A DNA stretch of 64,000 nt, taken from NCBI RefSeq assembly GCF_904846235.1, contig NZ_CAJGZN010000011.1, forward strand, positions 1 through 64,000. The letters are read 5' to 3'. The stretch's first letter is position 1, and each line of letters opens with the position of its first letter. A program made the translations under genes and the position numbers. The stretch comes from Psychrobacter immobilis (GTDB lineage Bacteria > Pseudomonadota > Gammaproteobacteria > Pseudomonadales > Moraxellaceae). Shown here piece after piece: positions 54,943 to 64,000 of the stretch. A model generated the notes under the pieces. The model had not been told where the DNA came from, ran no database searches, and saw only the letters and a program-made list of their open reading frames with translations.

Positions 54943-55726
54943 GACTGCTACAGACAGGACACTGTGGGTCTTTTCGATAACCCATCAGCCGCTGCTGCAT
55001 CTGACTACCATCCCATATGAGCAACTTGTTTGTCAGTAGATTTTTGGTTAATCCTAAATATTGCAGTGCAGTATTGGCTTGCAAATTGCCCATGACGGCA
55101 GTGGTACTGGCTAGCACACCAGAGTTGGCACACGTACGTTCGTCAGCGGCTTCGTCAAGCACCACTGAGCCAAACACGCAATGATAGCAACCAGTATCGA
55201 GCTGAGGTTCGAACAGTGCTAACTGCCCTTGCATCGCAATTGCTGAGGCAGATAATAGAGGGATCTGGTAGCGTACACTAATACGATTAATGATGTCGCG
55301 CGTGGCAAAATTATCCGTACAGTCTAAGAGTAAGTCAGGCTTGCCTGCTGCCATATCGAGCAATTCATAAGCGTTGTCTTCATCTAACCGTGCGACTGTG
55401 CCGCGAGTCTTTATCAAAGGATTAATGCGCGCCAGCATCTGCGCTGCAGTCAATGCTTTGGACTGCCCAACGTCTTCTGGCAAGAACAGCGTTTGCCGTT
55501 GTAGATTGCTCGCCTCAATCTCGTCGTCATCGATCAGATGAGTATAACCCACTCCAGCACGTACCAGTGTCTCAGACGCAGGACAACCAAGGCCGCCTGC
55601 CCCTATTATGACCACACGTGCTGTCTTCAATCGCAGCTGAGCGTCCATATCCCAACCATCTAATAATACTTGTCGAGCATAACGGAGCAGCTCATCATCT
55701 GATAGCTGTACCAGTTCTTCTACCAT
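54923..55726 (-). CDS. moeB: Molybdopterin-synthase adenylyltransferase / ThiF-HesA-MoeB family
   Basis: An E1-like enzyme that adenylates the C-terminus of a ubiquitin-like sulfur carrier (MoaD or ThiS). The 267-residue protein has RYARQVLLDGWDMDAQ, the ATP loop VVIIGAGGLGCPASE, LIDDDEIEASNLQRQ, LLDCTDNFATRD and the zinc-binding pairs GCYHC and CPVC. MoeB and ThiF cannot be separated on motifs alone. Two start codons (55732 and 55726) are possible. Position directly after prmC matches many gamma-proteobacteria. The last codons and the stop (NSL-TAA) lie inside the palindromic element, so the C-terminus was likely reshaped by it. Confidence 0.85.
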   Translation of the reverse strand: MVEELVQLSDDELLRYARQVLLDGWDMDAQLRLKTARVVIIGAGGLGCPASETLVRAGVGYTHLIDDDEIEASNLQRQTLFLPEDVGQSKALTAAQMLARINPLIKTRGTVARLDEDNAYELLDMAAGKPDLLLDCTDNFATRDIINRISVRYQIPLLSASAIAMQGQLALFEPQLDTGCYHCVFGSVVLDEAADERTCANSGVLASTTAVMGNLQANTALQYLGLTKNLLTNKLLIWDGSQMQQRLMGYRKDPQCPVCSSPIVNSL

Positions 55727-55773
55727 ATTCATCTACAACCTATAATCAAAGAAATCTACTATCAAAAAACTAT

Positions 55774-56646
55774 CTACTGGACTTGCCCTAGCGTGACGCG
55801 ATCATTACCACCGTAATCTTTTATGGTATGTACTGACTCAAAATTATTATCCAAAAACAACTGTCGAACAGCATCACCTTGATCATAGCCATGTTCAATA
55901 GCTAATAACCCACCTGTACAGAGATATGTCGTTACTTGCTGGACGATATGCTCGATATCAGCCAAACCCTGATTGGGTGCACTGAGCGCACTAATCGGTT
56001 CAGCTGTTAGACCTGCCAAATGCTCATCTGTCTCGTCAATATAAGGAGGGTTTGACACAATAATATCAAACTGCGGCTCATCGTAAATAGGTAACGCTTG
56101 GTACCAACTGCTTTGGACAAACTCAATATTGGCAACATTATTGCTCACGGCGTTATGCTGAGCAACTTTAAGCGCCTCTGACGATAAATCAACCGCCACG
56201 ACTTGCCAATTAGCTTGCTTAAGTTCATGGGCAAGACTGATCGCGATACAACCTGACCCTGTGCCCAAATCTAACAATCGCTTATTACTGAGTTGTATTG
56301 GCTGAGCGTTTATCCAGTTCAATACCTGCTCAACCAATACCTCGGTATCAGGCCTAGGAATCAAAGTATGCTCGTTTACCCTAAAGTTAAGCGACCAAAA
56401 CTCCTGCTGTCCGGTTAGGTACGCAAGTGGTATGCATTGCTGCATCTTATTCACGCCGTCATTGAACCGTGCGACCTCACTATCAGTTAGCTGATAATCT
56501 TCATCAGTCATCAACGCTATCGCAGGCTTATCAATGACATACAACAACCAATCCGTTAGCCAAAACGACGGCAGCTGATTATCAGTATCACCATTCGTTA
56601 GCTGTTGAATCTGCTGCTTGATGTGACGAATGGTTGATACGGTCAT
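55774..56646 (-). CDS. prmC: Peptide chain release factor N5-glutamine methyltransferase
   Basis: PrmC methylates the Gln of the GGQ motif in RF1 and RF2. The 290-residue protein has an N-terminal helical domain and the class I methyltransferase fold: IPRPDTEVLVEQVLNW, LLDLGTGSGCIAISLA (SAM loop), the catalytic IVSNPPYIDE and the ending GGLLAIEHGYDQ. Length is near that of E. coli PrmC (277). It lies between ampG and moeB with gaps of about 50 bases on each side, so the three probably form one transcript. Confidence 0.94.
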   Translation of the reverse strand: MTVSTIRHIKQQIQQLTNGDTDNQLPSFWLTDWLLYVIDKPAIALMTDEDYQLTDSEVARFNDGVNKMQQCIPLAYLTGQQEFWSLNFRVNEHTLIPRPDTEVLVEQVLNWINAQPIQLSNKRLLDLGTGSGCIAISLAHELKQANWQVVAVDLSSEALKVAQHNAVSNNVANIEFVQSSWYQALPIYDEPQFDIIVSNPPYIDETDEHLAGLTAEPISALSAPNQGLADIEHIVQQVTTYLCTGGLLAIEHGYDQGDAVRQLFLDNNFESVHTIKDYGGNDRVTLGQVQ

Positions 56647-56696
56647 AGATAGCTCTTAAAAAACAATGAATGGATAGAAGTAAAATGCTGCTTAGC

Positions 56697-58613
56697 CTAC
56701 TCTGATGCGCGTGGCGGTTCTTTGGTATCGGTCAGGTTAGGATTGGTTTTGCTTAGTTTGTCACCTATCCCGTTACCACCGCTGCCATCATTATTGTCAT
56801 CGCCATAAATATCATCGTTATCACCAATGACAATATGTCTATCGACAAAGTAGATCAGTGCCAGAATTGGAATACCAATAGCAAAGGTAAAGATAAAGAA
56901 AAATGGATAACCCATATTATCGACGATAGCACCAGAATAACCACCCATCACTTTGGGTATCAGCGTCATCAATGAGGAAAAAATCGCATACTGTACAGCA
57001 GTAAAGCGAATCGATGTCAGTGCTGATAAGAAAGCGATGAATACAGCACTCGCAAGGCCCGCAGCCAAGTTATCAAATATCACTGCCATATACATGATTG
57101 GCAGGCTACCTGGGTTATATGTCAATACCACAAACAACAGGTTAGTCGCACACGCTAAAATTGCACCAATCATCATGGCATGCATGATACGGAAACGTTG
57201 AGCCAAAATCCCGCCCAAGAAGCCACCTGCAATTGCCATAATCACACCGACCAGTTTTACGGCATTGGCGATATCTGTTTTGCTAAAGCCCATATCTTGA
57301 TAAAACACGTTGGAGATCACGCCTGCGACGATATCTGAGATGCGGTATAGACCAATCAAGGCTAATAGCAGCAAGGCTTTTTTGCCATAACGTCGGAAAA
57401 AGTCTAAAACAGGCTCGATCCATGTTGCCATGGCCACTTCTTTTTTTACCAGTCCTACTTGTACCAGGACATAACCTGCGGCCATCGCCGCGCCTAGGCT
57501 TACTAATAAGTGCAAGGTTTCTACAAAGAAACTAGAAAACGCGCCTTCGAACTCTGGTAAGACTTGTCCCATCAATATATAAGCAGTGATAAAGGCAATC
57601 ACTGAAAATACAAACAACGCTACCAGTCTGACGTAGTCTTCACGAGTTTCAGCGACCAACGGGGCTTTGTTAATGATTTTTGGTTGATTAATAATAAAGT
57701 ACAGTAATAACAATGGCGCGCACGCGACCAATGCTAAAAAGTAAAACTTAATCGCTGGCATTACCATTAGTGGTATCAAGGCCACTGTGCTATCAAATAC
57801 TGTATTGATCAAAATATTAATTAGGTAAATAACACCAAACAGCAGACCTGGGATAAGTAGTAACGCTGAATAAATCAGGAATACTTTTAAGTTACCCTTC
57901 TGCTTTTTACTTTGCAGGGTCTCAGCGGTTGGCTCATAACTGGCAAATGTCGTTAATACCCCTAACGTCATAACCCCTGCCATGATGTAATAGGTGTTGC
58001 GCCACGCTTCATAACTATAAAATGTCTCATTTGAGCCGAAATAATCAGCCAAATATAACGCGCCTGCCCCTGCGACAATCATACCGATACGGTAGCCTGA
58101 CACATAGATAGAGGACAGAATAGACTGCATAGATGGCGGTGCAAGCTCAATACGGTACGCATCAATCACGATATCTTGTGTCGCAGAAGAGAACCCAAGC
58201 AGCACGGCCGCGCCTGCCATATAAACCAAGACATCTTCGCTAACAGGATTTACCCTTGCCATCAAAAAGATTGCCAGCACGATAAGCAGCTGTGATACCA
58301 CCATCCAACTACGACGACGCCCTAGCCACTTGGTCAAAAACGGCACAGGGAGCGCATCAATCAATGGCGCCCAAATAAACTTGAACGAATACCCCAGTGC
58401 TGCCCAGCTGAACATAGTGACGACACTACGATCAATGCCTGCTTCTCTCAGCCATAGCGACAGACTTGAGAAAATCAGCAGAATAGGTATACCCGCTGAA
58501 AACCCCAGAAACAGCATAATAATGACACGAGGATCGAGATAAGCTTTTGTAGCCTCGCCCCATGACTTTTTGGCAATTGGTTGATTGGGCGGTACAGATT
58601 TGACAGCAGACAT
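56697..58613 (-). CDS. ampG: AmpG-type muropeptide permease (MFS), enlarged
   Basis: AmpG imports anhydro-muropeptides during cell-wall recycling and so influences AmpC induction where present. The N-terminal half bears the AmpG signatures LGFSAGIPILLIFSSLSLWL, FKFIWAPLIDALPVPF and SATQDIVIDAYRIE. At 638 residues it is longer than E. coli AmpG (491), with extra membrane segments in the middle (about 240-370) as in some pseudomonads, and an Asp/Asn/Gly-rich cytoplasmic tail (about 600-622). GGTGAG before the ATG supports the start. It probably heads an operon with prmC and moeB. Confidence 0.88.
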   Translation of the reverse strand: MSAVKSVPPNQPIAKKSWGEATKAYLDPRVIIMLFLGFSAGIPILLIFSSLSLWLREAGIDRSVVTMFSWAALGYSFKFIWAPLIDALPVPFLTKWLGRRRSWMVVSQLLIVLAIFLMARVNPVSEDVLVYMAGAAVLLGFSSATQDIVIDAYRIELAPPSMQSILSSIYVSGYRIGMIVAGAGALYLADYFGSNETFYSYEAWRNTYYIMAGVMTLGVLTTFASYEPTAETLQSKKQKGNLKVFLIYSALLLIPGLLFGVIYLINILINTVFDSTVALIPLMVMPAIKFYFLALVACAPLLLLYFIINQPKIINKAPLVAETREDYVRLVALFVFSVIAFITAYILMGQVLPEFEGAFSSFFVETLHLLVSLGAAMAAGYVLVQVGLVKKEVAMATWIEPVLDFFRRYGKKALLLLALIGLYRISDIVAGVISNVFYQDMGFSKTDIANAVKLVGVIMAIAGGFLGGILAQRFRIMHAMMIGAILACATNLLFVVLTYNPGSLPIMYMAVIFDNLAAGLASAVFIAFLSALTSIRFTAVQYAIFSSLMTLIPKVMGGYSGAIVDNMGYPFFFIFTFAIGIPILALIYFVDRHIVIGDNDDIYGDDNNDGSGGNGIGDKLSKTNPNLTDTKEPPRASE

Positions 58614-58654
58614 AATAACTCACCAACAATTCAGACAAAGAACACAACCGCGCA

Positions 58655-58708
58655 CAATTTTTATCAATCTTTAGAATCAGTTATCGACAAAAGGATCGAT
58701 AAAAATTG
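58655..58708. promoter_or_regulatory. Inverted repeat upstream of ampG
   Basis: CAATTTTTATCAATC (58655-58669) and GATCGATAAAAATTG (58694-58708) are complementary at 14 of 15 positions with 24 bases between. They lie 42-95 bases before the ampG start, where a promoter, operator or leader structure would be expected. Confidence 0.5.
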
Positions 58709-58798
58709 CTCTACGTTGCACCAATATTATGATTACAACAAAATCCAGTTATGGTACTTGAGAACCTTTATCTTGACTAGATGTTTTTGCATTAACTT

Positions 58799-58825
58799 AG
58801 CGATTGCAGGCCATGTGCAATCGCT
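58799..58825. terminator. Stand-alone hairpin in the ampG-katG intergenic region
   Basis: AGCGATTGCA-GGCCATG-TGCAATCGCT is a perfect 10-base stem followed by TATATTTCTT on the forward strand. No accepted gene ends here. It could close a small RNA or be a protein site. The rest of 58614-59210 holds the two divergent promoters and no gene that I support. Confidence 0.45.
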
Positions 58826-59195
58826 TATATTTCTTAATCGTAACGCAAAAAACCACAGTGTTTTACCAAGGTTATTTTAGCTCTCTTTTTTATTGCTAAT
58901 TCCTATTTTGAAAGATGTCTGACAATGACATTATTTATAGGTAATATAAAGGTAGTAGTAAAATTGACGCAGGCTTCATTGGTTGGGTGCACTCTATTGG
59001 TTTATTCTTAACTGGCGATGATAAGCAAGGGCGTTAATAGCGATTGAGATAAACAAAACATCAAGCTTTTTATGATTAGTAATTTAAAACTTATAATTCT
59101 TATATATTAGTTTTATAAATCTACTCAGCTTAGTTATGCTTTGTACATAAACAACGACTACCGAGATTCACGGTTTGTTCTTTCTATTATCATAG

Positions 59196-61580
<2,385 letters not shown>

Positions 61581-61642
61581 GCTGAGTTTGAAATTGGTCA
61601 ATACCGACTAATTAATAGTAATAAATAACTTTATAACTAACG

Positions 61643-61676
61643 AACAGCTATCTTTTAGAAGGTAGCTGTTTTTTTA
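61643..61676 (+). terminator. Rho-independent terminator of katG
   Basis: AACAGCTATCTT-TTAG-AAGGTAGCTGTTTTTTT gives a stem with one G-U pair and T7, about 60 bases past the stop. Confidence 0.88.
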
Positions 61677-61743
61677 TGCTTAGTTTTTTATGCTTAATAA
61701 TGACCGCTCTTTATAAGTTGTTAGGTCAAATGGCTTCTCTGGA

Positions 61744-61778
61744 TAAACAACGCTTACTGACTAAACAACATTTACTGA
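61744..61778 (+). repeat. Two 17-bp direct repeats, 18-bp period
   Basis: TAAACAACGCTTACTGA (61744-61760) and TAAACAACATTTACTGA (61762-61778) differ at two positions. They lie about 200 bases before the CysB-like gene within the 379-base katG-regulator gap; a double regulator site is possible. Confidence 0.55.
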
Positions 61779-61931
61779 ACAAATAATTTTTTAGCATTGC
61801 AAAATACAAACTCTATATTCATAATTATCATAAATTGATAGCTATTTATTATATACAAGAATAATAGCTTTGTTTTACACTACTTTATTACTGTATGTTC
61901 AGACATTTTTACTTTCATATACAGACGAGGT

Positions 61932-61947
61932 TTGTATATTTATACAA
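61932..61947. promoter_or_regulatory. Perfect palindrome before the CysB-like gene
   Basis: TTGTATA-TT-TATACAA ends 12 bases before the start codon, overlapping the area of the promoter and ribosome-binding site (AGGATTAAGTT). This position suits an autoregulatory operator. Confidence 0.5.
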
Positions 61948-61959
61948 TAGGATTAAGTT

Positions 61960-62889
61960 ATGGCAATCGACGTAGTGGTCAACCAACGGCATTTGCAGAT
62001 TCAGCTCAAACAGCTAGAAACAGTATGGCATACGGTGATTAACGGTTATAACTTAAGCCAAGCGGCGACCGTGCTACATACCAGTCAATCAAGCTTATCA
62101 AAGCATATTGCTGCGCTAGAAAACCAGTTAAAGACGGAAGTATTTGTGCGTCAAGGCAAACGCCTGACAGGACTTACCACTATGGGCACAGCGCTTATGC
62201 CACATATCGAGTCTATCTTTGCTGAAATTCGTACCATTGAAAACCTAAGTTTAGACTTTAATAATCCTAATATCGGTACGCTGACGATTGCTACCACTCA
62301 CACGCAAGCGCGTTATGTACTGCCGCAAGTGGTTAAAGAGTTCAAAGATCGTTTCCCTAAAGTAAATCTGATTTTGCAACAGGCAGATCCTGAGACCATC
62401 GCTCAGATGGTCATCCGCGGTCAAGCCGATATCGGTATTGCCACTGAGTCCTTGCTGCATAACAACTATTTAAGATGCTACCGTTACTATGACTGGACGC
62501 ATCGCGTTATCGTACCGAGTGATCACGAACTGGCTAGCCAAGAGTCTATCGACTTGCCCACGCTTGCCAGCTATCCGATTGTGACCTATCACGGTGGTTT
62601 TACAGGACGCGGCGCGATTGACAAGACGTTTGATGAAGCAGGACTGGAGCCAGATATTGTATTAGCGGCGCTCGATGCCGATGTGATCAGCACCTATGTC
62701 GGTCTAGGCCTAGGTATTGGTATCATCGCAGAAATGGCATTTGAGCCAAGCCATTATCAAAACCTAACGGCCATCCCCGTCGATCATTTTGGTCGCTTTA
62801 CCAGTTGGATGGCGGTACGTGATGACGCAGAAATCCGTCAATATGGACGTGCGTTCATGGAGCTATGCCAAAAGCAATTTGCAAATTAA
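61960..62889 (+). CDS. LysR-type regulator, CysB/Cbl-like
   Basis: A 309-residue LTTR with an N-terminal winged helix (LSQAATVLHTSQSSLSKHIAAL) and a periplasmic-binding-protein-like effector domain. TIATTHTQARYVLPQVVKEF and QQADPETIAQMVIRGQADIGIATE are close to CysB/Cbl, which sense O-acetylserine or sulfate/APS and control sulfur assimilation. The protein is slightly shorter than CysB (324) and has an unusual N-terminal extension (MAIDVVVNQRHLQIQLKQL). Nearness to katG does not make it OxyR: the OxyR cysteines are absent. Sulfur control is inferred from family only. Confidence 0.85.
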   Translation: MAIDVVVNQRHLQIQLKQLETVWHTVINGYNLSQAATVLHTSQSSLSKHIAALENQLKTEVFVRQGKRLTGLTTMGTALMPHIESIFAEIRTIENLSLDFNNPNIGTLTIATTHTQARYVLPQVVKEFKDRFPKVNLILQQADPETIAQMVIRGQADIGIATESLLHNNYLRCYRYYDWTHRVIVPSDHELASQESIDLPTLASYPIVTYHGGFTGRGAIDKTFDEAGLEPDIVLAALDADVISTYVGLGLGIGIIAEMAFEPSHYQNLTAIPVDHFGRFTSWMAVRDDAEIRQYGRAFMELCQKQFAN

Positions 62890-63093
62890 TGAGCATTTGT
62901 TAAATAAAGTATCTCAGACTTGCTCACCCTTACTAGACTGAGCTGTAGATGATAAAATAGATTCTAGAACGTTATTCAATGTTTCTTTTATATATTATTC
63001 ACACTTGTATTGATATTTGGTCGAATGAAATTGATTTGCGACTAAATATCAATACATATTAACTTGCTCTTTTGTAAACAGGTGATACCGCTC

Positions 63094-64000
63094 ATGGAAA
63101 AATTCGTAGCGATCATTATGGCAATTTTTGCCGCCCCTCTACTCATTGGCGGCGCTTATTTATTGTCCTTAGGCGGTAGTCCTTACTACCTCATTGCTGG
63201 CGTCATTATACTAACGACAGCTTTTTTATTGTTCAAAAAACACTGGAGTGCTTACGGATTATATGCGCTATTTATCGTAGCAACCATGGCTTGGGCACTT
63301 TGGGAATCTGGGTTCTATTGGTGGGCGTTAGCACCTCGAGTTGGCTTCCCGCTTATATTTGGTTTGCTCATGCTACTGCCATGGGTATCCAACAAAATGC
63401 GTGGGCCTAAAACTCAAGTAGTTTCAAATAGCACACCAACTATAAACAACGTTAAGAAAAGCCCTCTGTATTATTGGGGACTGTTCGTAAGCGTAGTCGT
63501 AGGTGCACTACTCTCTTTTGGTAGTCTAGCCAACAATGCCACTGACAAAATCGGTGAGCTTGATTTGACTGCTGCAAATGATGACGAGCAAAACGTCAGT
63601 TCAGATGAGACCTCAGCCAACCTTGGTGATCCGTTATCAAACGGTCAGCAAACGCCAGATGGCGAATGGAGCGCGTATGGTCGTACTGATTATGGTCAGC
63701 GCTACTCACCTCTAGATAAAATCAATACCGATAACGTCAAAGATTTAGAACTGGCATGGCAAATCCAAACAGGTGATGTCAAAGGTCCTAACGATGTCGG
63801 TGAGACCACTTATCAGGCAACACCATTAAAGATTGGCAACGGTTTATACTTATGTACCCCTCACAACTGGGTACTAGCGCTAGATGCCGACTCTGGTGAG
63901 ACGCTGTGGAAGTTTGATCCTCAAGTAGAGGAAAACTTACAACGTCAGCACCAAACCTGTCGCGGCGTATCTTATTATGCGGGTCAAGCGACCAGCCCCG
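63094..64000 (+). CDS. Membrane-bound PQQ-dependent dehydrogenase (glucose/quinate family), 5' part
   Basis: The frame runs open from the ATG to the window end (302 codons). Five membrane segments fill the first 135 residues (GGAYLLSLGGSPYYLIAG; ALWESGFYWWALAPR), as in E. coli glucose dehydrogenase Gcd, then a linker and the start of the PQQ beta-propeller: GEWSAYGRTDYGQRYSPLDK, LAWQIQTGDV, NGLYLCTPHN-WVLALDADSGE and QHQTCRGVSYY. Such enzymes oxidise glucose or quinate/shikimate in the periplasm and reduce ubiquinone. Which substrate applies cannot be decided from this part. AGGTGATACCGCTC before the ATG supports the start. Confidence 0.88.
   Translation, partial: MEKFVAIIMAIFAAPLLIGGAYLLSLGGSPYYLIAGVIILTTAFLLFKKHWSAYGLYALFIVATMAWALWESGFYWWALAPRVGFPLIFGLLMLLPWVSNKMRGPKTQVVSNSTPTINNVKKSPLYYWGLFVSVVVGALLSFGSLANNATDKIGELDLTAANDDEQNVSSDETSANLGDPLSNGQQTPDGEWSAYGRTDYGQRYSPLDKINTDNVKDLELAWQIQTGDVKGPNDVGETTYQATPLKIGNGLYLCTPHNWVLALDADSGETLWKFDPQVEENLQRQHQTCRGVSYYAGQATSP

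Noticed and set aside
58581..58880. Forward 99-codon frame upstream of katG
   Set aside because: It begins inside ampG on the opposite strand and crosses both palindromes; no ribosome-binding site or family.
61960..62889. OxyR next to katG
   Set aside because: The effector domain is CysB-like and lacks the redox cysteines of OxyR.
63094..64000. Possibility that this is a soluble quinoprotein or an alcohol dehydrogenase
   Set aside because: Five N-terminal membrane segments and the DGEWSAYGR/CTPHN propeller start fit only the membrane glucose/quinate family.

Overview
The window looks like a chromosomal segment of a Moraxellaceae gamma-proteobacterium, most likely Psychrobacter. The grounds are the moderately AT-rich base composition, Acinetobacter/Psychrobacter-like proteins and gene order (aspS ... 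ilvE-glnE; accB-accC; prmC-moeB), and many low-complexity Asn/Asp/Ser-rich insertions in otherwise ordinary enzymes. I saw no rRNA, tRNA, CRISPR array, prophage or intact insertion sequence. The identification rests on recognition of protein families only; no database search was possible.

Layout. 0.3-9.3 kb: uracil permease, L-serine deaminase, a small lipoprotein, ArgJ, exonuclease III, a hotdog thioesterase overlapping a FetA/FetB-type ABC pair. 9.5-13.9 kb: two tandem, closely similar long-chain acyl-CoA ligases, each with its own related upstream region and terminator. 13.9-18.5 kb: a reverse-strand group for acyl-CoA metabolism (acyl-CoA dehydrogenase, APH-like kinase, histidine phosphatase, short-chain dehydrogenase). 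18.7-20 kb: SohB-like peptidase.

20-36 kb is the accessory part: between aspS and ilvE lie a LpxL/HtrB-type acyltransferase, seven apparent glycosyltransferases, a Stealth-family sugar-phosphate transferase, UDP-glucose dehydrogenase, a UDP-glucuronate epimerase-like enzyme, one gene of unknown family and a decayed relative of that gene. In Acinetobacter baumannii the aspS-ilvE interval is the lipooligosaccharide outer-core locus, so this is best read as the equivalent surface-glycan locus, here also able to make UDP-glucuronate/galacturonate and possibly phosphodiester-linked sugars. Paired paralogues, mixed gene orientation and the pseudogene point to repeated rearrangement.

36-64 kb is mostly housekeeping: glnE, a complete tusDCBE sulfur-relay cluster, trmL, an entericidin-like lipoprotein, hemW, an EVE-domain gene followed directly by a 7-bp tandem repeat, a MATE exporter, accBC, an exported protein of unknown function, leuA, an Lrp-type regulator, an MFS carrier, an ABC1-type kinase, moeB-prmC-ampG, katG, a CysB-like regulator, and the 5' part of a membrane PQQ-dependent dehydrogenase cut by the window end. 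A short palindromic element next to moeB supplies the last codons of that gene.

The strongest candidates for something undescribed are the 255-residue unknown protein at 29743-30510 with its pseudogene relative at 31867-32327, and the Stealth-containing aspS-ilvE locus as a whole.
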